This document shows positions 34,550 through 46,095 of a stretch of 64,000 bases of DNA, piece by piece. Where the stretch lies: NCBI RefSeq assembly GCF_030272615.1, contig NC_081415.1, positions 375,487,392 to 375,551,391 of the forward strand, given 5' to 3'. A program made the translations under genes and the position numbers. This stretch comes from Cryptomeria japonica. Taxonomy: Eukaryota; Streptophyta; Pinopsida; Cupressales; Cupressaceae. Position 1 is the first letter of the stretch, and every line of letters begins with the position of its first letter. The notes beneath the pieces were generated by a model. The model did not search any database and had not been told where the DNA came from. It saw only the letters and a program-made list of their open reading frames with translations.

Positions 34550-35701
34550 TGTAATACCCTAAAATTGGTCATCTAAACCATGGGCCCCTAATCTCGACAA
34601 CATCACCAAGGTCCTAACCAAGGCAATTGAATCAATCTTGAGCACATTATTAATTCTTTAATTATCAAAAATCACATGGCAAATCAATTACTCAATATTA
34701 ATTAAATATTTATTTAATTAATTGAATCATTTCCAAGAATATCATTTTGATCAATTATCCTATTTTAATTTATTAAATATCTTTGCATATTTAATTAATT
34801 AATAAATTTGCCATTCAATCATGCGAAAAGAATTAATTTACTACAAAAAGAAGAATTTATTACAAAACAAAGAGTTGAATTGAAAATTAAATAAAATAAT
34901 TGAATTGAGAGAAATCAAACTTGAGATATTATTCCTTTTTCTTTTTTAGAACTTGAAATCAGAAAAGCAATTAATTGAATTATTAATTATTCTCTTAAAT
35001 TGGAACTCGAAGCTTTTCAGAAAAAGAAGTTCAGTTGCATTAAAAAGACCTTTTTCTTGAATAAATCAAATATGTGCATGGAATTATCTATTTTTATCTG
35101 ATATGCATGGAATTAATTTATTATTATTTTCTAATGCAACTTGGACTTCTAATTTGAATGCATTTCAATTAAACTATAATTGGAATCTATCTCAAGGTTA
35201 ACTCAACCTGATTTCTCAATTATTTTCAATTAATCTTAAATTGAGCTTTTTCTCTTGTGATTCTCTATAAATTCAGTCTCCGGCTCTCATTCCAATTCAC
35301 CCCAGAGATTTTTGAGAACACACTTGGAGATTGTTATCATGCTGATTTTGCTCTGGAGTCATTGATATATTGTGCTCTCTTTTTTTTAGATTACTTGCAT
35401 CCATTATTGCTTGTATCCATTATTGCTTGAATTGATTATTGCTTGAATTATTCATCCATCTTGTATCCATATAGCTTAAATATCATATAGATTAAATCCT
35501 TCATCTTGGTGTAGTCTAGTCACTGGTATTGCTTATAAAAATATGAGAGCAATCTTATACTCGCATCTTTTAGAAGGCAATTGGTCGATTTGTCATAGTT
35601 TTCTTATTAATGCTTATATTTGACTAACCATGCATATAATGACTAAATTGAAGTGTTGTGTATTGCAGATACAACTCCTTATCCCACTTTTCACACACAC
35701 A
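34550..35701 (+). repeat. 5' LTR of element B
   Basis: 1152 bp, TGTAATACCC...CACACACA. Contains ctctataaattcagtctcc near 35263, a plausible TATA region for the transcript. Homologous to the LTR of element A. Confidence 0.92.
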
Positions 35702-35705
35702 TTTT

Positions 35706-35723
35706 TGGCGCCCACCGTGGGGC
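35706..35723 (+). promoter_or_regulatory. Primer binding site, tRNA-Lys type
   Basis: TGGCGCCCACCGTGGGGC begins four bases after the LTR. As I recall plant tRNA-Lys, this complements its 3' end over 18 nt. Confidence 0.8.
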
Positions 35724-35852
35724 CCGAGACTACATTTTTCGGCCTCCAAGATTGATTTTTTTTATTTGTTATTTTTCAGGTTTTTCGACTTTTCGGATTT
35801 TCGGTCGTACAGCCTCTGCATTTTTACAGGCTGGAACGACAAACTTCAGGTA

Positions 35853-35998
35853 TTGTACGAAAGGCAATATTTTATCATACGAGTAGTTTTTCTGTCGTAC
35901 GAGCAGAGATCCTCTATCATACGAGCAAACATCATCGGCAATCCTATTTCGTGCGATACTAAATCCTGTCTCGTACGAGTCGAGAGTCTATCGTCCGA
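35853..35998 (+). repeat. TCGTACGA palindrome array, leader of element B (proximal)
   Basis: Exact TCGTACGA at 35895 and 35971. Variants lie at 35853 (TTGTACGA), 35875 and 35917 (TCATACGA), 35949 (TCGTGCGA) and 35991 (TCGTCCGA). Spacings: 22, 20, 22, 32, 22, 20. Confidence 0.85.
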
Positions 35999-37005
35999 TC
36001 CCGTATTTTCTGGTAAAAAGGCAAATTTCATGATTTTATCATTTTTTGATTATTCTGATGACTGACCCTGACTATTTATCCATCTGTCTCAAAAAATTTC
36101 ACAACCTAACTAGTTTTTGCAAGATGCTTGTCGAAGAAAATGCTTGTCACACAAAGACAATATGACTACTGATTCGTTGTCTTTGCAGGTTGCCTGAGGA
36201 GAATCGACTAAACATTGTGTATTCTTTAAATTCATTTTTAGGCACCTAACTTGCTATCTGGTTAATGAACAAAATTTGTCTTTCGTGTTTTAGAAAAATC
36301 TGAGAGGTAGGAGAGTATGCTCTTGTCTTCTTTTAGACAATTAGAAATCCAAACCCTTGAAGTGCTTTCTTAAGATTGACTGCAACATCTTTAGCAGGCC
36401 TGCCCTCCCGAGGAGCTAATAACTCTATAGCCTTTAGGGCTAGTGAGAGGGGAACGACCTAAGTGGGAACGGCTAGACGCCAAGTACTCCAACCCACTAT
36501 AAAATAAACATGATTTGATTATTAATCAAGTCAATGGTAGTGCTCGGGAATAGCTCTCCTTTGTACCTTCGGGTATATTAAACCTTGGTTTTCAAGGCTG
36601 GGAGACCTCTTAATTGAGTTTATACCTCGATGCACCGAACGGACCCCTTACTAAATCCAATTAAAATTAGAAGCTACCCAATTCACCTCCAAAAGGGAGA
36701 TAATCTTTGTGCAAGAGAGATAGTAACTCTCCCAAGATACTTGTCATTTCGTGCCCCCATTAGTGTTTGGAGTCAAATAATACGACGTTGAGAATCTATT
36801 GCGTGAGACTCAGCAGCCGTATTTTGATTAGCTATTGGGTGTGTACCTGAGTCTACAAGAAAAGGTTTTCTTTCCTCACCAAATTCCTTAGGGTTTGCAT
36901 GTTGTGATTGGAGTCACTATACATACTACTTGTTTTCTGTGTTTTCATCCCTGAAACAAAAACTGAAATACCAAAAATCAGTGAAGACCAGAAACAACTC
37001 GGTAA
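35999..37005. other. Leader of element B, no ORF
   Basis: Homologous to 26361-27400 of element A. No protein recognised. Contains ttcgttgtctttgcag, similar to a 3' splice site, at 36172-36189. The same string occurs in element A at 26541-26556, so spliced RNA is possible but unproven. Confidence 0.5.
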
Positions 37006-37161
37006 GTCAAAACTCTGTTTGTGTCAGAAACTAGTCCATCTTAAGTCAAAACTCTGTCCGTGTCAGAAACTAGTTCATCTTAAGTCGAAACTTTGTCTAT
37101 GTCAAAAACTAGTCCATCTTAAGTCCAAACTCTGTTCGTGTCGGAAACTAGTCTAGCCTGG
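37006..37161 (+). repeat. 39-bp tandem repeat, four copies
   Basis: Units start at 37006, 37045, 37084 and 37123, an exact 39-bp period, each with gtcaaaactctg, gtgtcagaaactagtc and catcttaa or close variants. Because 39 is a multiple of three, the open frame across it repeats a 13-residue unit, which is a by-product rather than evidence of a protein. Confidence 0.9.
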
Positions 37162-37254
37162 ACAAAAATCAGTCCATCTCAAAACTTGTCATACTCAATT
37201 GTCATACTCAGTAGTTAGAAAACTCAGAATTTTTAGTCTCTTCCATGAGAAAAG

Positions 37255-37533
37255 TCGTACGAGTCTGCTACTTTATCATGCTACACCAGTCCTGTGTCGT
37301 ACGAGTTTACTAATTTATCGTTCCATAGCAGATTCTCAATCGTACGAGTCTACATCATTTATCCTCCTGCACTGTGTCATGTCTCATACGAGACAGAATT
37401 GACCTCAGTCTTTTGTCATCCTGCACATGCCCATCAGTCGTACGGTATAAGGAAACAACTCATACGAAACAAAAACTTTTATCGTCCTATAACTGCTAAA
37501 TTGTCGTCCGGTTCAGAAGACCCAGTCGTACGA
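37255..37533 (+). repeat. TCGTACGA palindrome array, leader of element B (distal)
   Basis: Exact TCGTACGA at 37255, 37297, 37340 and 37526. Variants lie at 37276, 37318, 37362, 37384, 37416, 37438, 37460, 37482 and 37504. Spacings: 21, 21, 21, 22, 22, 22, 32, 22, 22, 22, 22, 22. The units between palindromes differ, so phase is kept better than sequence. Confidence 0.88.
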
Positions 37534-37956
37534 GTCTCTGGTTTTGTCAGACAGAACAATCAAAATTGCCAAAAACACGGTCTACAGTGAACATAATACT
37601 AGTTATCATTTTCTTGAGCATAAAACAGATCAAAATAGTGTACCTCTGCCATTTTTTTTGTTGTTGCACGATTTGGTCGATCACCCTTCAGCTAGTTCAA
37701 ATCAAACCATCTATCAAACTCAAGTCACCTAGATAACGTCTTACATAGGATATATCATTCCTGAATCAGACTGAATCTTAGTTGCTATTTTAGAATCAAC
37801 CCAGGTAAACGTCTTATACGAGATAGATCTTTCCTGAAACCAGACTAAATCTCAGTTGTTTCTCTGAAACAATACTTTAACCGAACAAACTAGCACTGAA
37901 ATTGATCTTGACCTCTGCATCCAAAAACAAGATTTGGATCACACCAATCCATAAAG

Positions 37957-39628
37957 ATGCCTATACAAACCAAGATTTCCAGTAAGAAAGAATCCAAACG
38001 TAAGGAATCGTTCTTCACATACCAGCATAATCCATTTTATCAGGAAGACCCACTCACTGACATACCTTCGTCATCAGGAATACCGACTTTTGATGAACCT
38101 CGACCTCCTCCTATATATGAGACAGTATACGACAACAAAAATAAGGACACTAGTAATGTTCACGGAAGTGATGATTCCTCCTCCAGTGATGCTGATCAAG
38201 ATGCTGAACCTTTCGAAAAAGAAATTCTTGACTTACAAAAGGACAAAGACTTTAGAAAAGTGATGAATGCTATCCTAGCTAGAGAGAAGGAAGACTATAT
38301 CTTAGAATTAGCAAGACAAGGTGCCAAACTTCCTGCTGGATATGATGTTCAGACACTTGTCACCAAAAAGGAAGATTCACCTATCCTCACAGTACACAAA
38401 CAACTACTAGCTTTGAAAACTGAGATCACGGAACTGAAGAATAAGGATAAATCCTCGAAGCAATATTCCCTAGAGACAATATTCCCATTTCCATTTGACA
38501 AGAGTCTATACATGCCTCCATTTCCTTCGTGAGTTGAAATCCCAAAATTTGATAAATATGATAGTATCTCAGATCCCCAAGATCATGTCAAAGAGTGTTG
38601 TGCTTCCTGTATGGAATTCATGCACGATCACACCTATCTCATGCGTCTTTTCCCAAGGAGTCTGGGAGGACAAGCCATGGAATGGTTCTCAAGTCTACCT
38701 CAAGGAATAAAATCATTTGAAGAACTAGTCCAACTATTCTTGCAACAATACTCATACAACATTTGACATCTTGTAACTATGATGGATCTTTGCAATACTA
38801 AACAGAAGACGGGAGAACCTTTTCTCACTTTCCTCCAGCATTGGAGAAGGATGTTCTCTAGGTACCCACGACCTATCCCAGACTCTGAGAAAATGGATAT
38901 ATTTGTCAATAACTTGGTCCCAGAATTGAAATATAGTATCCAAATGCAAGTACACCCATCATTTAACAGGATGGTAGACAATGCCATTCGAATGGAAGAT
39001 GTGCTCATCAAAAAAGGGGATATTTCACCTTGGAAGGAAACACAACCAGGATCTAGTTCTAAAGAGAAGAACAAGTATTGGAAATTTTCTCAAGGACAAC
39101 AACAAGAATGTTGTTAATGATGGAGTAGTAGATACTGTTAAAACCACCTCACAGCCTGCAATATTCAAATTGGCTAGTGGTACACAAGCACTCAAAGCTA
39201 CTGAGATTGCAGCAGAGAATACTCCTAAGAAAAAAGAATGGTTCAAAGAGAAACCTTGGCTCTCTAAACCTAAGCGTGATTTCACTCCTCTTGAAGAATC
39301 ATATGAATCCACTTTCAAGACTCTATTGGCAAACAACCTGATAATGCTACTAGATAACTCTAGACCATACGATCCAGAAGTCAAACCAAGATGGTGGAGA
39401 GAAGCTAAATACTGTGATTTTCATCGAAACAAGGGTCATAACATAAACAATTGCATGAAACTAAAACATGAGATTCAAGATCTTATAGACGCTGGTAAAA
39501 TCATTGTCAAAAATCATCCAACCAACGCTGATCACAAAGCATTCAAAAATCCTTTACCTATTTACAAACAAGGTGATTCATCAAAGACCAAAGGAGGTGC
39601 TAAGGTAAATTATGCCTATGCCAGCTAG
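37957..39628 (+). pseudogene. gag: Gag polyprotein of element B
   Basis: Starts MPIQTKISSKKE. An acidic N-terminal region and a coiled coil (near residue 160) are followed by the capsid domain: KFDKYDSISDPQDHVKE, AMEWFSSLPQGIKSFEEL, EPFLTFLQHWRRMFSRYP and PELKYSIQM. The variant knuckle CDFHRNKGHNINNC (C-x2-H-x4-H-x4-C) lies near 39412-39453, and MKLKHEIQDLIDAGKI follows, as usual in Tat elements. Two TGA stops (near 38530 and 38764) and a frame change near 39080 break it. Gag forms the particle that packages the RNA. A counterpart without capsid exists in element A. Confidence 0.85.
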
Positions 39629-40678
39629 GACAACGTTATCAACATGATTGAGCCTTCACACTCAAAATATTGCAATGTGATTATAGTTCAAGATAAACCA
39701 AATGAATCACGATATGCAAGAGCTCTGACCCAATCTCAAAAGAAAGTCACTCTCCAAGGAGCTAGTTCTTCTAATCTGGCTCAAGAAACATCAAATCCAA
39801 CAGCCTTACCAAATAAACAAAAGGAATCAACCTTGGACAAATTTAAAAGGTTAACTTTGTCATTATCCTCTGGATACAATGTAGTTGAACAGTTAAAAAG
39901 GACAAATGCTCAAATTTGAATTTTTGAATTGCTACAACTCTCATCGGCTCACAAGGAAATCCTAGACAAAGCATTGCTCACTACCAACGTTCCAAAAGAT
40001 TTAGACATTGATTGGTTTCAGTCTATGGTGGGTCATCTGACTTCACCTCACTATTTGACCTTCTCTGAAGAAGATGACAATTCATTAAATCATCCACATA
40101 ACCAGCCATTGCATATTGAGGCCATGATCCACAAATATAGAGTCAAACATGTTTTGATAGATGGAGGCGCGGGGTCGAATATCGGTACTTACCATCTGCT
40201 CACACAACTAGGATTCTTTGAAAATGTTATTGATCCAGGCAAGAAAATAACAATTAAAGCCTATGATGAAGAAGAAAGGACCTCCAAAGGTCTAGTATCA
40301 TTACCAATCAGAGTGGGACTGGTAGAGAGAGAAGTCCTTTTCCAGGTTCTTGATATTCCATTGTCATACAATATCTTACTGGGCAGGCCATGGATTCATG
40401 AAATGAAGGCAGTATCGTCAATGTATCACCAATTCTTAAAGTTTCCTTATAACGGAGCTAAAGTCAGTATTCCCACTAATACAAATGTCATCTGTAATGC
40501 ATTGACAAAAGGTGCAGATACTTTTGTGCCTCATAATAGGGTAGCATCTCCAAATGAAGATCCAGAAACATTGATGAAAGACTTAGAAAAGAGATTGAAG
40601 ATTACAGATACCGACATGGATGGCTACAAGATAGAACCGGTACTATCATTAGTTTCTCTTCCTCCATCACCAAAATAG
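39629..40678 (+). pseudogene. pro: Protease region of element B
   Basis: After stops at 39628 and 39917, the frame 39929-40678 carries LIDGGAGSNI (about residue 76). This is the retropepsin active-site box in the DGGA/DGGS form common in Tat elements; the classical form is D-S/T-G. ILLGRPWIH, the C-terminal protease signature, follows about 75 residues later. A pepsin-like dimeric protease would cleave Gag-Pol. The segment 39644-39919 is a Ser/Thr/Gln-rich linker. Confidence 0.8.
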
Positions 40679-41903
40679 CTGGGCAAACCATCGGAGAACA
40701 TGAGAACACAAAATTCAACTCCTAATATCATATATGATGGTCTTTTTGTACAGTCTTCTACCTCCTTGGCCAATGAAATAGAAGAGGATGTTGTGCTTAA
40801 CTGGCTCTTTAAGGAAGATAGTCAAAATGAGGAGGTACAACACTGTGAGATTTCTCCTACTCAGTATGGTCCTGGTTACAAAATGATTCAGCACATGGGG
40901 TATTCCGGTACGGGTCCTCTAGGCAAACAAAAGGAAGGTATTACTGAACCAATTCAGCTACAAACCAAATCCACAAATGATAAGGCTGGACTGGGATATA
41001 ATCCAAAAAAGACATCAGACCAAAAACATGTTTCTAAGTCTAGGTGCTCAAAAAAGATATCGCCTTTGACATTACATGAAGCAAACGCTAAACAAACAAA
41101 AGTAGAGTGTAGAGAAGAGAAAGAGGAATCAACAGTCAAGAAAGAAGAAATAGTCAGTGCTCAGGCTTCGATGGTATCAGCTACGATAATACAAGAAGTT
41201 GAGGTCCCTGAGGATATAAGAGATGAAGTTGTAAGAATCAGAGAATTATTCGCACCATTAAGTTCTAGTCACATATACTGGCAGGCAACAAGTAGATGAT
41301 TCAGAGAGTGATTCAAATGAGTATGAATGGGGTCTTGAATACCTTTCAGACACATCCACTACAAAAAATCCAGAAGAATCTAGTGGTGTCATAGATGATG
41401 CTCAAGAGCTGATGCATATGAAACTAGACAAAGAAATATAGGAGATCAAACGAAAGAGACAAGCCAACTATGAACAAGCATTGACAAAAGGAACAATACC
41501 AGAGAACTTTTCATCCATGTACCCCCATGCTAAACTAGAACAAATCAAGTACAACACTACACAAGAAGAGTTAGAAGCTACACAAAATGAACCAGTCATC
41601 AATCCAAAAGAAGCTGAATGGAGTAGGTGACAACAAGTTACAGAAACAATGGGATCATGTCAACAGGTGTGTCAGGTACAAATAATAGATGAACCACAAC
41701 ATGAAGGAACTTGCAGCATTAAAGATGTTGGCATTGATACCATACATATGCTTACTAAATCACTTGAAAGAGGTTTGGAAACTTCATCTGATGACTCTGA
41801 CGACAATCCTATTCATGACAATATCCACTCAGCTTCAAAATCGGAATCATCAGATACAAACAATGAAAAGTTGCCTACTAGTTTTATTGTTGTTAAACCA
41901 TGA
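40679..41903 (+). pseudogene. G-patch domain and acidic linker between protease and RT
   Basis: In the frame 40700-41299, residues 53-98 read GPGYKMIQHMGYSGTGPLGK, then QKEGITEPI and KAGLGY. This is the G-patch pattern (regularly spaced Gly with hydrophobics). G-patch domains bind RNA or activate DEAH helicases, and a G-patch also follows the protease in betaretroviruses. Downstream (frame change near 41285; frame 41649-41903) is an acidic Ser/Asp/Glu-rich stretch, SSDDSDDNPIHDN, without a known fold. Stops are present near 41442 and 41629. Confidence 0.65.
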
Positions 41904-42141
41904 TATAGTAAACGACGTTACAAGTATGCCTATTGGATTAGATTGATTAAATATTAACATGAACTCTAATAATCATGATCTGAATTTTCCTAGTCTCGAG
42001 ACACTGGCGTAAGGTATACTTCTAGAACTCGACTTCGTGATTCGCAGCTGTGATAACAATACCATGAACGCTCTCGAACCTACCCCAAATTTATCCTTAG
42101 TATGCCCTGAATTGATTGACTGCATGTTACAAAACTAGCCA

Positions 42142-43600
42142 ATGGATGTACCTAGTTTTGCCAATGATTATACATTAGCCTATTATCTCAATGCAGTCGA
42201 ACCTATGGACTCTTCCACCAGTGAACAAAATGAAAATATGACTGAAGCAGATATCAAGTATCTTAGTCGCAAAAACAGAAAAGGTAAAAAGAAAAGATTT
42301 GCTGGCGAAAACCACATTGTGGCGGTGTCAAAATCTAAAAAAGAGAAAATAAAGGGCGTACCTAAAGGTGAAAACCTCTTTGAGGCCCCTAAAGGTGAGA
42401 TACTTGGTATACTGCCCAGTCATTTCCAGGAGCGGTCTTCCATATTGATCGAGCCAACTCAGCCAGTGAATATCGGGAGTCAAGAGACACCACAAATCAT
42501 TCACTTAGCTCAATCACTATCAGAAGAGGAATTGAAGGATTTCACTCAGCTATTCTCAGAAAAGAAAATAAACTTTGCATGGACATACTTTGATATGCTA
42601 GGCTTGGATCCTGATCTATTATGTACCATCTCTCAATCCCACCAGGAGTAAAACCAGTCAAGCAAAAACTCTGTAAGATGCACCCACATGTGGCACTATT
42701 AGTCAAAGCTGAATTAGAGAAGCTGCTTAAAGCTAGATTTATCAGGGCAATAGATTATGCTGAATGGATTTCCAACATAGTACTTGTGTCGAAGGCAAAT
42801 AAATCTATCAGAGTTTGCACAGACTTTAGAGATCTCAACAAAGCATGTCCAAAAGATGACTTTTCATTACCGAATATTGATATGATAGTCGACATGATAG
42901 CTGGATATGAGATGTACTCGCTAATGGACGGATTTTCTGGCTACAATCAGATTAAAATCGCTCCTGGAGATCAAGAAAAGATGGCTTTCACCTGTGCATG
43001 GGGAACCTTTTACTGGAATGTCATGCCATTTGGGCTAAAGAACGCAGGAGCAACCTATCAAAGAGCAGTCACTACAATTTTTCATGATATGATGCACAAG
43101 AATATGGAAGACTACGTTGATGATACTTTAGTCAAAACTATGAAAAGATCAACACATATTCAAGAGTTAGGTCCTATCCTCGACAGAATGGAAAAGTTCA
43201 AACTCCAGTTAAATCCAAAGAAGTGTGCATTCGAAGTGACATCTAGTAAGCTACTTGGATACATTATTTCAAAAAAAGGAATCAAAGTTGATCCTGAGAA
43301 AGTCCAAGCCATAATGGAAATGTCGCCTCCAAAGAATATCAGTCAAATGAGAAGTCTACAAGGACGTCTCCAATCTATCAGAAGGTTCATTTCTCAGCTA
43401 GCAGACAAGGCTCAACCTTTCACGAAGGTACTAAGGAAAGGCGTATTATAAAATGGGGATCAATAATGTGAGCAACATCTTCAGAAAATCAAAGAGTACC
43501 TGTCAAATCCACTGATCTTAATGCCACCTATTCAAGGTAAACCACTAATCTTATATATATCAGCAACAGATTCATCACTGGGGGCACTTTTGGCGCAACA
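42142..43600 (+). pseudogene. pol: Reverse transcriptase of element B
   Basis: The frame 42142-42651 is the connector ending in FAWTYFDMLGLDPDLL. A frame change near 42618 leads into 42621-43451. RT motifs in order: IRVCTDFRDLNKACPKDDF, SLMDGFSGYNQIKI, FTCAWGTFYWNVMPFGLKNA and YVDDTLVKT (the YxDD catalytic pair). LNPKKCAFEV and LLGYIISKKGIKVDPEK complete fingers, palm and thumb. The catalytic Asp residues are intact. Stops at 43449 and shortly after separate it from RNase H. Confidence 0.92.
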
Positions 43601-43931
43601 GGATGACAACAAAAAGGAATGAGCTATCTATTACATCAACAGGACATTAGTGTCTTATGAAATGAATTATACTATAATAGAAAAAGCATACTTAGCATTG
43701 GTCTTTGCATCACAAAAACTAAGACACTACATGATAGCACACTCAGTCAAGTTAGTGGCTAAAATTGATCCACTCAAGTATCTTCTTAGCAAGGCAACAA
43801 TCACAGGAAGATTGGCGAAATGGGTCATGATCCTTACAGAATTTGACATTGAATATGTGGAACGTAAAGCCATAATGGGACAGGTAATTGTTGATCAACT
43901 TGTTGAAGCTCCGATTGAAGACTCTCAATAA
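43601..43931 (+). pseudogene. pol: First RNase H domain of element B
   Basis: Begins in the previous frame with LYISATDSSLGALLAQQDD (the usual D-A-S is D-S-S). After a TGA near 43621 it continues AIYYINRTLVSYEMNYTIIEKAYLAL and HSVKLVAKIDPLKYLL, ending with ITGRLAKWVMILTEFDIEYV. It degrades the RNA strand of the hybrid. In Tat elements this copy is considered degenerate, which fits the odd residues here. Confidence 0.85.
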
Positions 43932-44445
43932 CTGCACATGGAGTTTCCAGACGAATCAATAATGCACCTTACACAACAACCCTAGAAAATGTTCTTTGAT
44001 GGGTCCTTTACTCAAAATGGTTTAGGTGTTGGCATATTAATCATTACTCCTCAGAAGTACTCCATCCCAAAATCTTACAAGACTTTATTTCCCTGCACAA
44101 ACAATATTGCAGAATATGAAGCCTTGGTAAATGGGATAAAGCTAGCCGTTGAATGGAAGGTTGTTGAATTACATATTTATGGAGATTCTCAGCTAGTAGT
44201 CAATCAAATCAACGATACATATCAGACTCGAGATGAGAAGTTGATGCCTTACAAGAGAATGGTGGACGATCTCAAGAAGTACTTTGCTTTTGTGTCATTC
44301 CAATAGATCTCAAGGTCTGCTAACAGAGCAGCAGATGCTATGGCCACTCTGGCACCCATACCTGAGTTACAAGAGTTCAATGCTTGCTTTGAATTCCTGG
44401 TGGAAGAGTTACGTTACCTTGCTTATGATTCCCCTACAACCCAAA
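43932..44445 (+). pseudogene. pol: Second (archaeal-type) RNase H domain of element B
   Basis: FFDGSFTQNGLGVGILI (first catalytic Asp), NNIAEYEALVNGIKLA (Glu), IYGDSQLVVNQI (Asp) and, past a TAG near 44304, SANRAADAMATLA (last Asp). This is the order of an archaeal-type RNase HI, which Tat elements acquired in addition to their own. It is interrupted after about 44445 by the inserted chromovirus; the connector to integrase resumes at 46764. Confidence 0.88.
44441..44445. repeat. Target-site duplication CCAAA, left
   Basis: ccaaa before TGTAATAACCC at 44446, identical to 46759-46763. Confidence 0.85.
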
Positions 44446-45135
44446 TGTAATAACCCACCATAAACAAATCAACAAAATTTGAAACAAATGATTCTAATTT
44501 CTTAACAAATTAATCTACTTCTTATCAAAACAATTTGAAAATAATGGATCTAATTAATCTAATCTGATTTGTAGCAAAGATGAGATGCATGAAAAATTAA
44601 ATGGAAAGAACCTGGATGCTTGAAAATGGTGTAGAATCCCCTATGAATCTCCCTTGATCCTTCAACTTGAAAGAAGTCCTCCAAAGCAAAAATCTTAGCT
44701 GAAAAATGAAATATGACTAGCAAAAGAAAAATTTACTTGAAGAAAATCTTTATGGAACTACCAACTCCTTTTTTTTGAAAACTTGTATATCTTTTATAAG
44801 AAAATTTCCCTTATTCCACTACCTAAATTTTTAATTAAAAAAAAGAGATTTTCTCCCAATTTGGCCTTCATGCAAATTGATTAGACTTAGTGGGAGGAGT
44901 TACATGCAAGGTGGTGGAGAAGCCTCTAGAAGCTTCTTATTCTTCCTACAACATGTGCCATAATTTGGGTGAGGAAATTTAAATAAACAATTAAGAAAAA
45001 AAAAAGTATATTTTCCATGTGTGTGTGTGTTTTATTATTTTTATCCCTTTATAATATTCATTCAATAGTTTATCCAAAAGAAATATAATAGAGTTTGTAT
45101 TTTAAATCCAAAGGTGATAAAGGAGGGTTGTGCCA
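44446..45135 (-). repeat. LTR of the nested chromovirus (3' in its orientation)
   Basis: 690 bp, TGTAATAACCC...GGGTTGTGCCA. Includes a GT microsatellite at about 45018-45030 that is also present in the right copy. Confidence 0.85.
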
Positions 45136-45189
45136 TCCTCCCCCCCTTAATTTGTGCATCGTCCCGATGCACTTATTAAATGCATTCAA

Positions 45190-45573
45190 AAGAGTTTATA
45201 GTTCATGTTTAAAACAAAAAAGGAAACAACTGCTGCATCTCCTTAGTATCTTCCCACGTGGCATTCTTTTCATCATACTGGTCCCATTGCACTTTGCACT
45301 GATCAACCTCTTTGTTGCGCAACTGGCACTGGCGCCTCTCCAAGATTCTGAATGGCTCTATCATTATTCCTCCCATTTCTTGGACCTATAAAGCATCCCA
45401 ATTCAAAATATGTTTCTGATCAGGTACATACTTTTTAAGAAGTGATACATGGAAGACATCATGGGTTTGGCTCAATTGGGGAGGTAAGGCCAACCGGTAT
45501 GCAACTGGATTAATCCTTCCCAATATTTCAAAAGGTCTGACATAACGAGGTGCAAGCTCATAAGTGTATTTTT
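45190..45573 (-). pseudogene. pol: Integrase C-terminus and chromodomain of the nested chromovirus
   Basis: On minus: [40 protein letters not shown] and LLKKYVPD, then after a TAG EPFRILERRQCQLRNKEVDQ and CKVQWDQYDEKNATWEDTKE. The first part is the GPF/Y-type end of a Ty3/gypsy integrase. The second is a chromodomain, which in chromoviruses reads histone marks to guide integration. A fragment beginning mid-integrase cannot act. Confidence 0.85.
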
Positions 45574-46095
45574 TTTTAATCTGATTCCCAATCTAAAATT
45601 TATAGAGATAGACTTATATTTTTCTTCCTCACAGAGAGTTATTCACAGAGGTAAACAATCCAGAGAAAAATAAATCATTTCCAGCCATGAAAGATAGATG
45701 ATTATGCTGGTAAATGCAAGCTCATAAGTGTATTTTCTAAATCTGATTTTCAATCTAAAATTTACAGAGATAAATTTATTCCTACAGGAAGTTTTGATTC
45801 ATTCATAGTAAGAGAAAAATAAACAAGATTTTATTCTTTAAGTTTAAATTCACAGTGTGCATATAAAATAAGATTAATCCAATATACAACAATTAGATAA
45901 GAAACAAGATTCTAATTCTTCAAACTAACAAATATCCAATCTACAACAAGGAATTGAAAGACATTATTTTAATTCTTCAAACTAACAAATATCCAATCTA
46001 CAGCAAGGAATTGAAAGACAATATTTAATTCTTCAAACTAATTCACTACAAAAATAGATTTCAAACTAATTTCAGCAATATATTAAACCAAGATT
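45553..46095. repeat. Rearranged, repeat-rich inner edge of the right LTR
   Basis: gcaagctcataagtgtattt occurs at 45551 and again at 45716, each followed by ctaaatctgatt/aatctgatt-like and caatctaaaattta sequence. Units with attcttcaaactaacaaata and aaggaattgaaagaca repeat near 45910-46030. Points to slippage or recombination after insertion. Confidence 0.7.

Noticed and set aside
36908-37156. ORF with 13-residue repeats (KLCLCQKLVHLKS type)
   Set aside because: It is the translation of a 39-bp tandem repeat in an untranslated leader. Element A's repeats have 39-41-bp spacing and break the frame.
39025-39384. 119-residue minus-strand ORF inside gag
   Set aside because: Complement of the gag coding strand, with no independent support.
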